The notes under the pieces: model-generated | Told to the model about the DNA's origin: nothing | What the model saw: only the letters and a program-made list of their open reading frames with translations | Databases searched by the model: none | NCBI RefSeq assembly: GCF_016918075.2 | Contig: NZ_JAERPS020000005.1 | Location: forward strand, 62,001-126,000 | Length of the DNA stretch: 64,000 bases | DNA from: Rheinheimera maricola | Lineage (GTDB): Bacteria > Pseudomonadota > Gammaproteobacteria > Enterobacterales > Alteromonadaceae | Direction: 5' to 3' | Shown: piece by piece, positions 53,873 to 62,089 of the stretch | Layout of the letters: each line of letters begins with the position of its first letter | Numbering within the stretch: the stretch's first letter is position 1 | Made by a program: the position numbers and the translations under genes

Positions 53873-54440
53873 GGTAATAACTGACACAAAAGTTTTCGGT
53901 GTTTTTGCAGACGTCGAACAATATGCCATGCTGCAAGAAACTGCATTAGAGCTGATCATGCAGATTGACGAGCCAGTTGGGCTATATGGCAAGCCGTTAG
54001 CCGAAAACTGGATACCAATGGAAGTCACCTGGTTTTACAACCCCGACGAGCGGCTAAAACCACAGCCTGACATTGCTGCATTTGGTGCAATAGCGTTTGC
54101 TGCATCGGCGGAAACCTGTGAAAAGCTGCGTCCATTTCTAAATGATTACGTTGAATTTTTGCCGATCAATGTGGATGGTTGGCGCTGGTATATTATTCAT
54201 GTTCTGGCCAGAGAAGATATTTTTAATGAGGCTCAGTCACAGCGCAAGTTGCGCCGGGACGGAACTCCGATGCGCATGTTTAAAAAACTAGTGCTGGATG
54301 GTGACAGAGTCTCAGACGGCGTGCTATTTCGCGTACAAGGTTTAAGCCTGGGCATATACAGTACTAACCTGCCAACTAGCTTTATGACTGTAGTACGCAA
54401 ACTCGGCCTTAGCGGCCTGACATTCCAGGATATCAACTGA
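53865..54440 (+). CDS. Imm11/DUF1629-like immunity protein
   Basis: This 191-aa protein starts MSEVITDTKVFGVFADVEQYAML and contains W...DERLKPQPDIAAFGAIAFAASAETCEKLRPFLNDYVEFLPI, then VRKLGLSGLTFQDIN. The pattern (PDI...S...CE.L...L....E.LP, then V....LTGL.F) is that of the Imm11/DUF1629 family often paired with AHH, HNH or other nucleases. It should neutralise the adjacent AHH protein. It overlaps the AHH gene by 8 bp. Confidence 0.75.
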   Translation: MSEVITDTKVFGVFADVEQYAMLQETALELIMQIDEPVGLYGKPLAENWIPMEVTWFYNPDERLKPQPDIAAFGAIAFAASAETCEKLRPFLNDYVEFLPINVDGWRWYIIHVLAREDIFNEAQSQRKLRRDGTPMRMFKKLVLDGDRVSDGVLFRVQGLSLGIYSTNLPTSFMTVVRKLGLSGLTFQDIN

Positions 54441-54460
54441 TAACGCTTTTTATCCTGCAA

Positions 54461-54499
54461 AGCCGTTAGCATTTTTCAGCGCTGAAAATGTTAACGGCC
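54461..54499. terminator. Near-perfect 19-bp inverted repeat after the immunity gene
   Basis: GCCGTTA-CATTTTCAGC-type arms at 54461-54480 and 54481-54499 pair with one mismatch and one extra T. There is no loop between arms and no T-run after it, so it could stop or slow transcription or bind a dimeric protein. Confidence 0.6.
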
Positions 54500-54561
54500 T
54501 GAAATTGTCAATTTCGAAAACAGTGACGCACTGTATTTATACACATATATTGGAGTTGTGT

Positions 54562-54666
54562 ATGTCGGCAGTATTTCTCGGTGACGCCCTAGCGCTGCCT
54601 TTTACCCACCAAAGTCAAAAGAAGACAATACCTGAACCTGAGCGTTCAATATTCGCAACCAATTAG
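54562..54666 (+). CDS. Possible 34-aa small ORF
   Basis: This ORF reads MSAVFLGDALALPFTHQSQK and ends FATN. GGAG lies seven bases ahead of the ATG, the only support for translation. No family was recognised. It is convergent with the NotI-family gene; it may be a remnant. Confidence 0.35.
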   Translation: MSAVFLGDALALPFTHQSQKKTIPEPERSIFATN

Positions 54667-54695
54667 AATGCCGAGAACTGGAAAGTGAAATCTTG

Positions 54696-55604
54696 TCATT
54701 GCTTTCCCAGAGCTTTAAGGATTGCTGCCTTATAAACATCCTCGTCTGGCAGAGTTACGTTATTAAATGCCTCTTGTAGCTTATACACTGTAGTTGAATG
54801 CGAAACTGTCTGCTTCAGCGGAATAAGCTGGCCGTCTATTTTTGGTGTGCCATAGTCATGATCATAGGCGAGAAAGCTAATTGACGCTGGTTGGAGAGAA
54901 TAGCGGATTAGCCCATCTTGGCCACCCAGTCTATTCATTATTCTTTCATATACAGGGTGTGGGCACACAAAAAACAACCCCTTTTTGCAAAGGCTTTCTC
55001 TCTGTAGCACTTGGCCCTTATATATCAATTGAGGAAGTATACGTTTTGATACATTTTCCCAATTCAGCCCCGCTGTAGTCTTGATTGTACTGCGATCGTA
55101 CATCAAAGCTTCGTAACCGTTTCGGTAAGTCCCAGTGGTATCTATTGTTTGGACTTCAACAGCAACAAACTCTTCTAGCTCGCCAGCGGCGTCAAGTTTT
55201 GCTAGCACCCAGTCTACAAAGTACCCACCGCTGCCAGATTTTTGAGGTAAACGTAGCTCTCCACCCCATCGCTTACCAAAAACAGCAATACAAGACTCGC
55301 TTCCCTTCGTAGCGAAGCCTAGCGCCTCACGACCGGGTACGAGTTTGAACCCCTCACCAAACGCCTTAATCGATACATCTTTCAATATCCTGTATTCGTC
55401 CGCATACAACCGTATTGGGCAGCAAATAACAGGTTGGGAAGTCATGGGCTTTAGAGCACATACACCTGAAGTAACGCCATCGTTGAAACTTTTCTCGCAT
55501 ACTTCCCCAATTATCGGACATTCTTTTTTTTCTACAGCGGCTCGAGCTTCTAATGATGAATCATCGGTTCTATAGCCAAAGAACTCCCATATAGTACCTG
55601 CCAT
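54696..55604 (-). CDS. NotI-family type II restriction endonuclease
   Basis: This 302-aa protein matches the NotI endonuclease family. N-terminal Cys residues (CPIIGEVCEKSFNDGVTSGVC and VICCP) fit the Fe-Cys4 site of NotI. The catalytic D...E-x-Q is at YFVDWVLAKL and VAVEVQTIDTTGTYRNG. The start overlaps the methyltransferase stop by one base (TGATG). NotI cuts GCGGCCGC, but the specificity here cannot be read from sequence and may differ. Confidence 0.85.
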   Translation of the reverse strand: MAGTIWEFFGYRTDDSSLEARAAVEKKECPIIGEVCEKSFNDGVTSGVCALKPMTSQPVICCPIRLYADEYRILKDVSIKAFGEGFKLVPGREALGFATKGSESCIAVFGKRWGGELRLPQKSGSGGYFVDWVLAKLDAAGELEEFVAVEVQTIDTTGTYRNGYEALMYDRSTIKTTAGLNWENVSKRILPQLIYKGQVLQRESLCKKGLFFVCPHPVYERIMNRLGGQDGLIRYSLQPASISFLAYDHDYGTPKIDGQLIPLKQTVSHSTTVYKLQEAFNNVTLPDEDVYKAAILKALGKQ

Positions 55605-56839
55605 CAGATTGCTCTCATCAGTTCTGTGGCTTCATGGCCAAGTATTTTTGAAATGCTTCTACCTATTGCTGCCGCCAGCAATGGAGGTACTGCATTTCCT
55701 ACTTGCTCATACTGCTCAACACGTGAGCCTGCAAACCAGAATGTATCAGGGAATGTTTGAATTCGTGCTGCTTCACGAACAGTAAACGCTCGATTTTGAT
55801 TGTAATGAAAGTATGCACCCCAATGAGGATCGCATTTAGTAAGTATTGTTGAAGCAAGGCCCTCAGGATCAACTCTACCATAGCGTTTTGTATGATCTGA
55901 GCGGCGAGCTCTCTGCATGCCCTTTGGTAATAATTCAAATGGAATGTCTGTCCAATTTCCGCCTGGCGGAATATGTACTAAGCGCTCCAAGTTGATTTTA
56001 CTCAATCGAGCAGCTTGATGATTGAGGACTCCTTCCGAACCCGCACGCATAATCCTTTGAAATTCATTTTGTGGTGCAACACGATAAGGTTTTAAATCTC
56101 GACCCATTTCGCCATTTGTTAACTCAGGCAGATCATCAATAGCATCTTTTACAGATGTAAACGAAGGCAACTCAGCAGATTGCGGCAATGAGACAATATT
56201 CCGACCTGCAAATTTTGAAGTGAAATTTATCCTTAGCGGGGCATAGCAAATAGGAGTAGGAAACGCTTCTTGAATATTGCTACTGTCTCTCAAGCCGATG
56301 ATGATAGTTCTCCATCGTGTTTGAGGTACTCCATAATGCGGGGCATAAAGAATTCTTACATCAGCAGTATATCCATGTTTTCTGAGTGCAGTAAGAATAG
56401 CATCTAAGGTGCTTCCACCCTCAAAGGATACTAATCCAGGAACATTTTCAATCAGGACAGCACTAGGGTAGAACTCGTCGACAAAGCGCAGAAACTCTTT
56501 AAAAAGATGGTTCCTTTCATCCTTTTCTGAACGCACTGGTGCGTTAATAGAGAAGCCTTGACATGGTGGCCCGCCAGCTAGGAGATCAAGCTCTCCTTTT
56601 TTAAGTCCAAGCTTTTCCCTGACCTTTCTGGCATCAACCTCTCGTATGTCGCGTTGATCTACAAATGTATCTGGATGGTTGATCGCAAAGGTTTCAGCAT
56701 ATCGAGCCTGTATCTCGTTAGCATATAGAGACTTAAACCCGGACTCCTGCAATCCTTCCGAAAGCCCACCAGCGCCAGCAAATAGATCAATCATGGTGGG
56801 GCGTCGGCGGGCAGCAGTTTTCTTGTTTGGCTTACTCAT
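55604..56839 (-). CDS. DNA (cytosine-5) methyltransferase, cognate of the NotI-family enzyme
   Basis: This 411-aa m5C methyltransferase has motif I MIDLFAGAGGLSEGL, motif IV GGPPCQGFSI (catalytic Cys), motif VI AVLIENVPGLV, motif VIII-like RWRTIIIGLR and motif X QVGNAVPPLLAAAI. I use ATG 56839 because GGGAAG lies upstream and the longer frame (from 56923) overlaps the RHH gene. It overlaps that gene's end by 8 bp and the endonuclease's start by 1 bp. Confidence 0.93.
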   Translation of the reverse strand: MSKPNKKTAARRRPTMIDLFAGAGGLSEGLQESGFKSLYANEIQARYAETFAINHPDTFVDQRDIREVDARKVREKLGLKKGELDLLAGGPPCQGFSINAPVRSEKDERNHLFKEFLRFVDEFYPSAVLIENVPGLVSFEGGSTLDAILTALRKHGYTADVRILYAPHYGVPQTRWRTIIIGLRDSSNIQEAFPTPICYAPLRINFTSKFAGRNIVSLPQSAELPSFTSVKDAIDDLPELTNGEMGRDLKPYRVAPQNEFQRIMRAGSEGVLNHQAARLSKINLERLVHIPPGGNWTDIPFELLPKGMQRARRSDHTKRYGRVDPEGLASTILTKCDPHWGAYFHYNQNRAFTVREAARIQTFPDTFWFAGSRVEQYEQVGNAVPPLLAAAIGRSISKILGHEATELMRAI

Positions 56840-57044
56840 GTTTCTTCCCTTCACGCTTATAGTCTTGAGGCTGCTCTGCAACAAACAGATCTGGCTGTAG
56901 CGCCGTTCTGTACTTGTTGACATAACCTCTCATAAATTCTCTGATTACCTGCGCTGCCGGTTTGTCTTCTGACTTGCAGGCATCCAAAAATTCTTGATGT
57001 AGTTCAGGTTCGATCCTGATCCGGTAGTTGGCTGATTTTGGCAT
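56832..57044 (-). CDS. Ribbon-helix-helix controller-like protein
   Basis: This 70-aa protein starts MPKSANYRIRIEPELHQEFLDACK and continues with SEDKPAAQVIREFMRGYV. That is an RHH (MetJ/Arc/CopG) DNA-binding domain: short beta strand, helix, turn (KPAAQ), helix. It leads the restriction-modification operon and overlaps the methyltransferase gene. By analogy with C proteins and RHH antitoxins it probably autoregulates the operon. I use ATG 57044; the longer frame to 57104 would overlap the promoter. Confidence 0.78.
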   Translation of the reverse strand: MPKSANYRIRIEPELHQEFLDACKSEDKPAAQVIREFMRGYVNKYRTALQPDLFVAEQPQDYKREGKKHE

Positions 57045-57104
57045 TGGATACACACTGGTAACACAACTGTGTATCCATTGTAGCCACCGACAAGCAAAAA
57101 TCAA
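57045..57104 (-). promoter_or_regulatory. R-M operon promoter with overlapping 10-bp inverted-repeat operator
   Basis: On the minus strand TTGATT (57104-57099) and TACAAT (57082-57077) are 16 bp apart, a good sigma-70 pair. The inverted repeat TGGATACACA-N13-TGTGTATCCA (57045-57054 and 57068-57077) is perfect, touches the -10 and covers the likely start site, and ends one base before the RHH start codon. A repressor bound here would block transcription. No Shine-Dalgarno is visible before ATG 57044. Confidence 0.75.
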
Positions 57105-57347
57105 GTGCTACTCAGTAAGCGAAAAGATATCAAGGCTCTGGGCGTATGAAACTTATCCGGTGTAATCTGCACTTAAACACAGGTTAGCCTGTAAAGGTAT
57201 AGAACACTACACTCCTACAGCAGTCATAGTAAGACTAAGATTAGGGAATGTGCGCTTTTTGGCACTTAACGGAAGAAGATGTTGTGCTTCAAAATTCTCT
57301 AAATAGCCCATACTACCAGTATCTAAAAGGCAACAAGAAGTCGAGAC

Positions 57348-58040
57348 ATGTGCGGCAGACTTAACGTTATCGACGATCCTGGCGTTAGAGAACTGTGTGA
57401 GGGGCTGCAGATCCAGTTGTTCCCTGATCGCCAAATTTTTAGCCGGTTTATCCGGGCTACCAATCAGGTCAGTATTGTCTGGCAGAAAGGCGGCATTCGC
57501 CGAATGGACAACGCTATTTGGTGGCTGTTGTTAGAGCCTGCAGATACCGGCTTTAAACCGTCCAGATATACGTAGTTTAACACCCGCTACGATAAGCGTA
57601 ACGTTAAAGGCTCTGCAGGCTACCAGGCATACCGTCACAGCCGCTGTGTTATCCCCGCCAAAGGCTTTGGCGAAACAGAGTATGTGAACAACAAGCCGCT
57701 GCATTACCATGACCTGATAGCAGAAGACGGTGCAATATTACTGGGAGGCCTGTGTCGAGAATGGGTGAACAAAACTACCGGCGAGACGGCTCTTTCCTGT
57801 TCAGTAATTACCTTACCACCACACCCAAAGCTTATGCACATACACACCAAAGCATCACCGTTACTTTTGCCCATAGACTTAACACTGGTGAACCGCTGGT
57901 TAGATGAGAGCATTACTGACACGATTGAATTTGAACCACTGCTACAACCACATATTCCGTATGACTTAATTGCGCAGCAGATAAATAAACCCAGCACCTA
58001 TCAACCGGTATCAGATCCGACGTCGATTAAACATGACTGA
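57348..58040 (+). pseudogene. SRAP (YedK/HMCES-like) protein interrupted by one in-frame amber codon
   Basis: From ATG 57348 the product starts MCGRLNVIDD, with the catalytic Cys2 of SRAP proteins that crosslink to abasic sites in single-stranded DNA. After PADTGFKPSRYT the frame meets TAG at 57573-57575 (codon 76). In the same frame it continues FNTRYDKRNVKGSAGYQAY, SRCVIPAKGFGETE (catalytic Glu), LSCSVITLPPHPKLMHIHTKA (His) to 58040. Homologues read a Ser between YT and FNTRYD, so TCG to TAG is the simplest explanation. All other key residues are intact. Full length would be 230 residues. Confidence 0.85.
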
Positions 58041-58127
58041 GGCTCCAAATGACAACGAACTAATCAATTAGTGCTGGTTTTCGGCGCTTTGATAAGTATG
58101 ATTACTTAAAAACGGAGGTTCATTAGC

Positions 58128-58259
58128 ATGAATGTGGGGCTATATTTGCTACTTACGGCTGTTGGCGTTGTTATCTCTGGTTTACTGAGTTATCTCTTTA
58201 TTGTCAGGCCCAGACTTAACAAACTCTATTCGTCATCAAACTCAGACAGCAATCGCTAA
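58128..58259 (+). CDS. Small 43-aa single-pass membrane protein
   Basis: This ORF starts MNVGLYLLLTAVGVVISGLL, then SYLFIVRPRLNKLY and a Ser/Asn-rich tail. One TM helix near the N-terminus. ACGGAGG ten bases ahead of the ATG is a strong ribosome binding site. It lies 87 bp after the SRAP gene. Function unknown. Confidence 0.6.
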   Translation: MNVGLYLLLTAVGVVISGLLSYLFIVRPRLNKLYSSSNSDSNR

Positions 58260-58389
58260 CACGTCGAAAAATATCACCAAGCCCTCAAAATTTGCCTTCC
58301 CGGCGACTAACTAAGGGTAAGGGCATGATTGTTGTTCTTCATAAATACCCCCCATCTATCGCCAAAAGGCATTAGAAGGCCGTGCCTAC

Positions 58390-58605
58390 GGTCGTTAATT
58401 CTGAGCGAGTAAGGTTTTGGGCAGAATCTTACGGGTAGCACGCGGCATAACGTCTGCGTGTAATTGCACAAGTATGCTCCCCGATGGGACGCCGGGTCAG
58501 GTCATGACCGGTGAAAGGACTCTATAATGGCGCAAGGACGCGCCGTGACAACGCCAGCTTAGTGCTGGCGTTGTTGCATCGACAATCGTAAGATCCTCGT
58601 ATTAC
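58390..58605 (+). ncRNA. Candidate structured RNA of unknown class (5-6 hairpins)
   Basis: Between the 43-aa gene and the DUF5623-like gene lies about 640 bp without a supported ORF. Within it, successive perfect stems occur: ATTCTG/CAGAAT (58398-58403, 58422-58427), CACGC/GCGTG (58439-58443, 58456-58460), CCGG-G-TCA/TGACCGG (58492-58499, 58505-58511), GGCGC/GCGCC (58529-58533, 58540-58544), CAACGCCAGC/GCTGGCGTTG (58549-58558, 58564-58573) and GTAAGAT/ATCTTAC near 58588. The packing of stems is unusual for spacer DNA. No known riboswitch or ribozyme was recognised. Strand is uncertain; the + direction is a guess. Confidence 0.5.
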
Positions 58606-58903
58606 ATCTTACCTGCTTTTACAGATCTTCAGACTTAATTTGATTGGCTGCTATGAGCGAATAGCGAGTAGCGGGTAGTTCGCTATATGCCATTAAAAAC
58701 AAACTGGATCTGCACAAACGTCAAGTGTCGGTAAAATTAAAAGCTTCGACAAGCTTTTACATAGAACCTCTTTGCAACGTGTTGTTTCTTTTAAAATACA
58801 ATTTTGAGGATTAGCAATATTGTTGTATCTCGCTGAAAAAACAGCCCGTAAACCATTTATTGATTAACGGGCTTATCTTCGAGAGTTCTACTGATATTCG
58901 CTA

Positions 58904-60196
58904 TTAAATATTGGAAGTCAGCTTAATTGACGTATTAATTTTTCCAATCATTTTTCTCAAAGGCCCACAATCAACATAGGCTCCAAGTAACATATCTTTC
59001 AATTGCTGCAGCAGACTAACAACACCTTTTGATGAATTAGCTTGCAGTACAAATGGATCATTTCTATCAATATCACCATAATAGAAGAGATCATACTTAT
59101 CCGTTACACCTCTTTCATACTCTGAAAAAAACCAATCCTCCAGTTTGCTCTTGACGGATGATAAGCGTCTATTAACGGCAATTGGTTTTTCCGCAGATTG
59201 CTGAACGGCCTTTATTAATCTCGCTGCAAGTTGGTGAGATTCAACAGACATAACTGCATTTGGACGACGCTCATTGTGTGGTGCATCCCAGCGCCTCATA
59301 GGCTGTGTCTTACTACTTGACTCTCTATATATAGTGCCTTTAGCAACAGCTCTCTTTTTGTCCTGCGGTGTCACGCAGAGAGGGCTCAGAAAAGTTTCGT
59401 GTCCTTTAGAGGACATACCTGTCCAGTTTTCTTCGGTTATTGGGTAAGGTATGTTGTCGATTTTACTCATTAAACCTTTAAAGTCATATCCCGTCGATGC
59501 ATCCGTAGAGACGAACATGTTTGACATGCCAGGATAATACATCCCTGCCCACTTTGAAGCCTGTAAATACCAATTGTGCTTTTTGGCCCATGCGGCTCTC
59601 TTTCCATCGACTATCGGATCAAGGTATGGCTCATCAATCAGGATAATTTGCCCTGAGTCAGAGGCGCACCATTCACTTGAATGATCAGAGTCAGGTAATT
59701 TGTTATTGTGGTCCTTATTTGGATAGGCTGCATTGTAGTCTCGGCTAGGTTTCAAGCCCGTGGCCTCCATAAATCTTAGCACCCTGACAGCTTTACAAAT
59801 CTTATTTACTGCAGCTTCCTGTGAAGGATTGACATGATCGTCAACTAAGTGATCTGGGGAAGCGGGTCTAAACCACCCCAGACTGTTGGCGTTTTTAAGT
59901 TCGCTTTTGGAAGCTATTTCGAACAAAGGCGTCGAAAGTTTAATTTCAAGTACTTCTCTACCAGCTTTATGGATTTTTCTATCATACCAATAGCACGTAA
60001 AGAATAATTGGTAAGATGAGTTTACTGTATTTGAATGTTGGAGCCGATTGCGCGCATGTGCGAAGTTCTCAAAAGAAGCATTTTGTGCTGCAATATCTAA
60101 AGCTTCATAATGAGATAGGCCATTCGACTTTTTAATCTGTTTAGCGTGACGTTTAATTCCACCAATAGTTGATGGCTGAATAGTTTTATTCAACAT
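58904..60196 (-). CDS. DUF5623-like hypothetical protein
   Basis: This 430-aa protein starts MLNKTIQPSTIGGIKRHAKQIKK and continues with SNGLSHYEALDIAAQNASFENFAHARNRL. That N-terminal pattern (a region found in DUF5623 proteins and some glyoxalase-related plasmid proteins) is what I recall of DUF5623. The rest is alpha/beta with many aromatic residues and no catalytic motif I can name. I use ATG 60196 because AGGAGA lies upstream; an earlier start (60262) lacks one. It stands alone in the accessory region. Confidence 0.65.
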   Translation of the reverse strand: MLNKTIQPSTIGGIKRHAKQIKKSNGLSHYEALDIAAQNASFENFAHARNRLQHSNTVNSSYQLFFTCYWYDRKIHKAGREVLEIKLSTPLFEIASKSELKNANSLGWFRPASPDHLVDDHVNPSQEAAVNKICKAVRVLRFMEATGLKPSRDYNAAYPNKDHNNKLPDSDHSSEWCASDSGQIILIDEPYLDPIVDGKRAAWAKKHNWYLQASKWAGMYYPGMSNMFVSTDASTGYDFKGLMSKIDNIPYPITEENWTGMSSKGHETFLSPLCVTPQDKKRAVAKGTIYRESSSKTQPMRRWDAPHNERRPNAVMSVESHQLAARLIKAVQQSAEKPIAVNRRLSSVKSKLEDWFFSEYERGVTDKYDLFYYGDIDRNDPFVLQANSSKGVVSLLQQLKDMLLGAYVDCGPLRKMIGKINTSIKLTSNI

Positions 60197-60262
60197 TTTT
60201 AATCTCCTGGCTTGCCTAAAAGCGTCGCTCGTCAACCACTCAACAAACCCGAATAAAAACAT

Positions 60263-60541
60263 TGAGTAAGTAAAAATAGATAATGAAGGTAGTACTTCAA
60301 AAGCTTTGCAACGACGAGCGGCAGGCTCCTACCATGAGCAATTTATTTATAAGCCAAAGTCAAAAAAAAAGCAACCTATGAGAGTAGTCAAAGTATGGAC
60401 CTTACCCTCGCCTCGCCGTAACCATTAAAGGTTAACACTTGTAATCGCTAAGTATATAAACTTCTGCTTTGGGCACTAAGGAGCCAGGAGGCTGCAATTA
60501 GTAAAGCGCTGACTGCCTGAAAGTGTGTGAACTAATCCAGA
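60263..60541. other. Intergenic region, nothing recognised
   Basis: This is spacer between the DUF5623-like and the replication-relaxation-like genes. It has a short dyad GAAGGTAGTACTTC (about 60284-60298) and an A-rich run, but no supported gene or terminator. Confidence 0.4.
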
Positions 60542-61381
60542 TTAACCATAAAAACGCTGCCTTATTTCCTCACAATATTTAGTGCGGTATACCAGCGCTT
60601 GCTGCAGTTCGGCGGCATGCTGCTCGGTAATGCGTTCGGCGCTCTTTGTAGCCAGCAAAAATTCAATGATGTTGGCGTTGATGCGCTTCATGTCGTTTAG
60701 TACTTCAACTTTCTGCGAAAACAGCATCACTTTTTGGTAGTAGCCGTTATTTAAATCCTGCAGGTACTGCAGCAGGATATTTTTGCGCGTGGGCAGTTGC
60801 TTAAACGAGTGCTCCATTTCTACTGCAGTAATGCTGCCATCGCTCTCCTTCACTATCGCATCTACATTTCGCCAGTGCCCGGCCTTACTTAAGCGGCGTA
60901 CTTCTATGTCCGATATAAACCCATGCCAGATATCCTGGCTGTGAGTGCTGCCGGTACTACTTTGCGGCATGCCCAGCAGAATGATGAACTGCATGATTAA
61001 GTCGTGATACAGCGTGTTCAGATTTACCCGCAATTCCGGCTGCGATGTTGAGCGAAAATAAATGGGCATGCCGGTAAGCTCTTCTGCATAGATTGCGCCA
61101 CTGCGACTAAGAATATAAACCCGCTCATCGGGTGAGCGATGAGTTGGTACTACTTCCAGTAGTTCTTGCTGTACCAGCTTATTAAGATGCACTAGCGCCT
61201 GCGCTTTAGACATGCCATACAGCCATGCGATTATTAGTGGAATTGTCATACCAAAACGCCCGACTATTTTAAGGGTGTATTCACGGCGGGATTTGCCGAT
61301 TTGTTGGTTATTGCTGCCATGTCGATATTGCATATCGACATCGAAGTACCGTTGGTACTGCTCAGTGATGTCTGCGGACAT
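60542..61381 (-). CDS. Replication-relaxation (MobC-like) family protein
   Basis: This 279-aa protein has an N-terminal winged-helix part (TLKIVGRFGMTIPLIIAWLYGMSKAQALVHLNKLVQQELLEVV), then VDAIVKESDGSITAVEMEHSFKQLPTRK, a D...E-x-E pattern of the PD-(D/E)XK-like fold seen in replication-relaxation/MobC proteins. That family helps plasmid relaxases open oriT. AGGAG lies ahead of the ATG. It may be a remnant of a mobilisation module of this island; no relaxase is visible. Confidence 0.6.
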   Translation of the reverse strand: MSADITEQYQRYFDVDMQYRHGSNNQQIGKSRREYTLKIVGRFGMTIPLIIAWLYGMSKAQALVHLNKLVQQELLEVVPTHRSPDERVYILSRSGAIYAEELTGMPIYFRSTSQPELRVNLNTLYHDLIMQFIILLGMPQSSTGSTHSQDIWHGFISDIEVRRLSKAGHWRNVDAIVKESDGSITAVEMEHSFKQLPTRKNILLQYLQDLNNGYYQKVMLFSQKVEVLNDMKRINANIIEFLLATKSAERITEQHAAELQQALVYRTKYCEEIRQRFYG

Positions 61382-61399
61382 ACTTTTTTACTCCTGTTT

Positions 61400-61970
61400 C
61401 TGAGTGTTAATGTCAGAAATAGGTATCTCCGCTTCGGGCAAATTTGTGCAATTCAGGCGTAATTGCTGCGTATTTTCATTGCCAGATGCTGTGCAGCTCT
61501 GCTTGTTATGCCACTTGCGATGATTATCGCAAGCCAAACCTGCTTTGCAGGATGACCAACCGGCTTTGCCGCTTAGCCATGTGCTCTGCCGTGCCCGCCA
61601 CTCCTGGCCTCTCGAGGCCGGATTGGCTTTACGCGCCTTCGGCACTAGCCCGTCAGAACACCAGGCGCATGTACCGGGGCGTTGCCCCGTACCACCCCCA
61701 AAATTCGCGGTGTGGGTTCGCCGAATGCTGCGCATTTGTCCCGGCTGCACCTCACCAGCCGTTTCTGGCGAAACGGTCGGGGGTTTAGGTGTCTCCCCTA
61801 TCGGGTATCCCCCTAAATTTTGCGCTTGGGCGCAAAACGATTTCGGGGGTGGTACGGGCCAGCCGTACATGCGCCTGCTTCATAGGAAAACGGCATTCGC
61901 CGCTCTCCTATTCCGCGTTTTGCTGGTTTATTGCATAAACGCTTTTTACTACGGAGCTTTTTTAAAGCCG
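61400..61970. other. GC-rich non-coding block with inverted repeats
   Basis: Open frames here are long on both strands but are low-complexity and overlap each other, so I do not call genes. An 18-bp inverted repeat with one mismatch (CCCGTACCACCCCC, 61686-61703 and 61842-61859) spans ~140 bp. Inside it is a perfect 8-bp stem TTTTGCGC-TTGG-GCGCAAAA (61818-61837). It might be an oriT-like or recombination region. Confidence 0.5.
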
Positions 61971-62012
61971 CGTCAGGGGTAAAAAATTGATCAAAACGAG
62001 TTACCCCTGACG
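61971..62012. repeat. Perfect 12-bp inverted repeat CGTCAGGGGTAA
   Basis: CGTCAGGGGTAA (61971-61982) and TTACCCCTGACG (62001-62012) are separated by 18 bp. The core GGGGTAA returns in a second repeat (GGGGTAAA-N16-TTTACCCC, 62061-62092). Such paired repeats near an integrase are typical operator or recombination-factor sites. Confidence 0.75.
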
Positions 62013-62089
62013 TGTCAAAATGCTAAAGAGCATTCAACGTTTTGTCCTCTCGATTCCAACGGGGTAAATATAAAATGAATAATTTTTAC

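Noticed and set aside
57207..57434. 75-aa minus-strand frame ahead of the SRAP gene
   Set aside because: It overlaps the start of SRAP and has no ribosome site or family resemblance.
58438..58545. c-di-GMP riboswitch or hammerhead ribozyme
   Set aside because: GGGACG and GAAA pieces are present but the rest of either consensus is missing.
61388..61982. Long open frames on both strands in the GC-rich block (160 aa minus; 114 and 145 aa plus)
   Set aside because: They overlap each other, are low-complexity, have no family pattern, and the region is dominated by inverted repeats.
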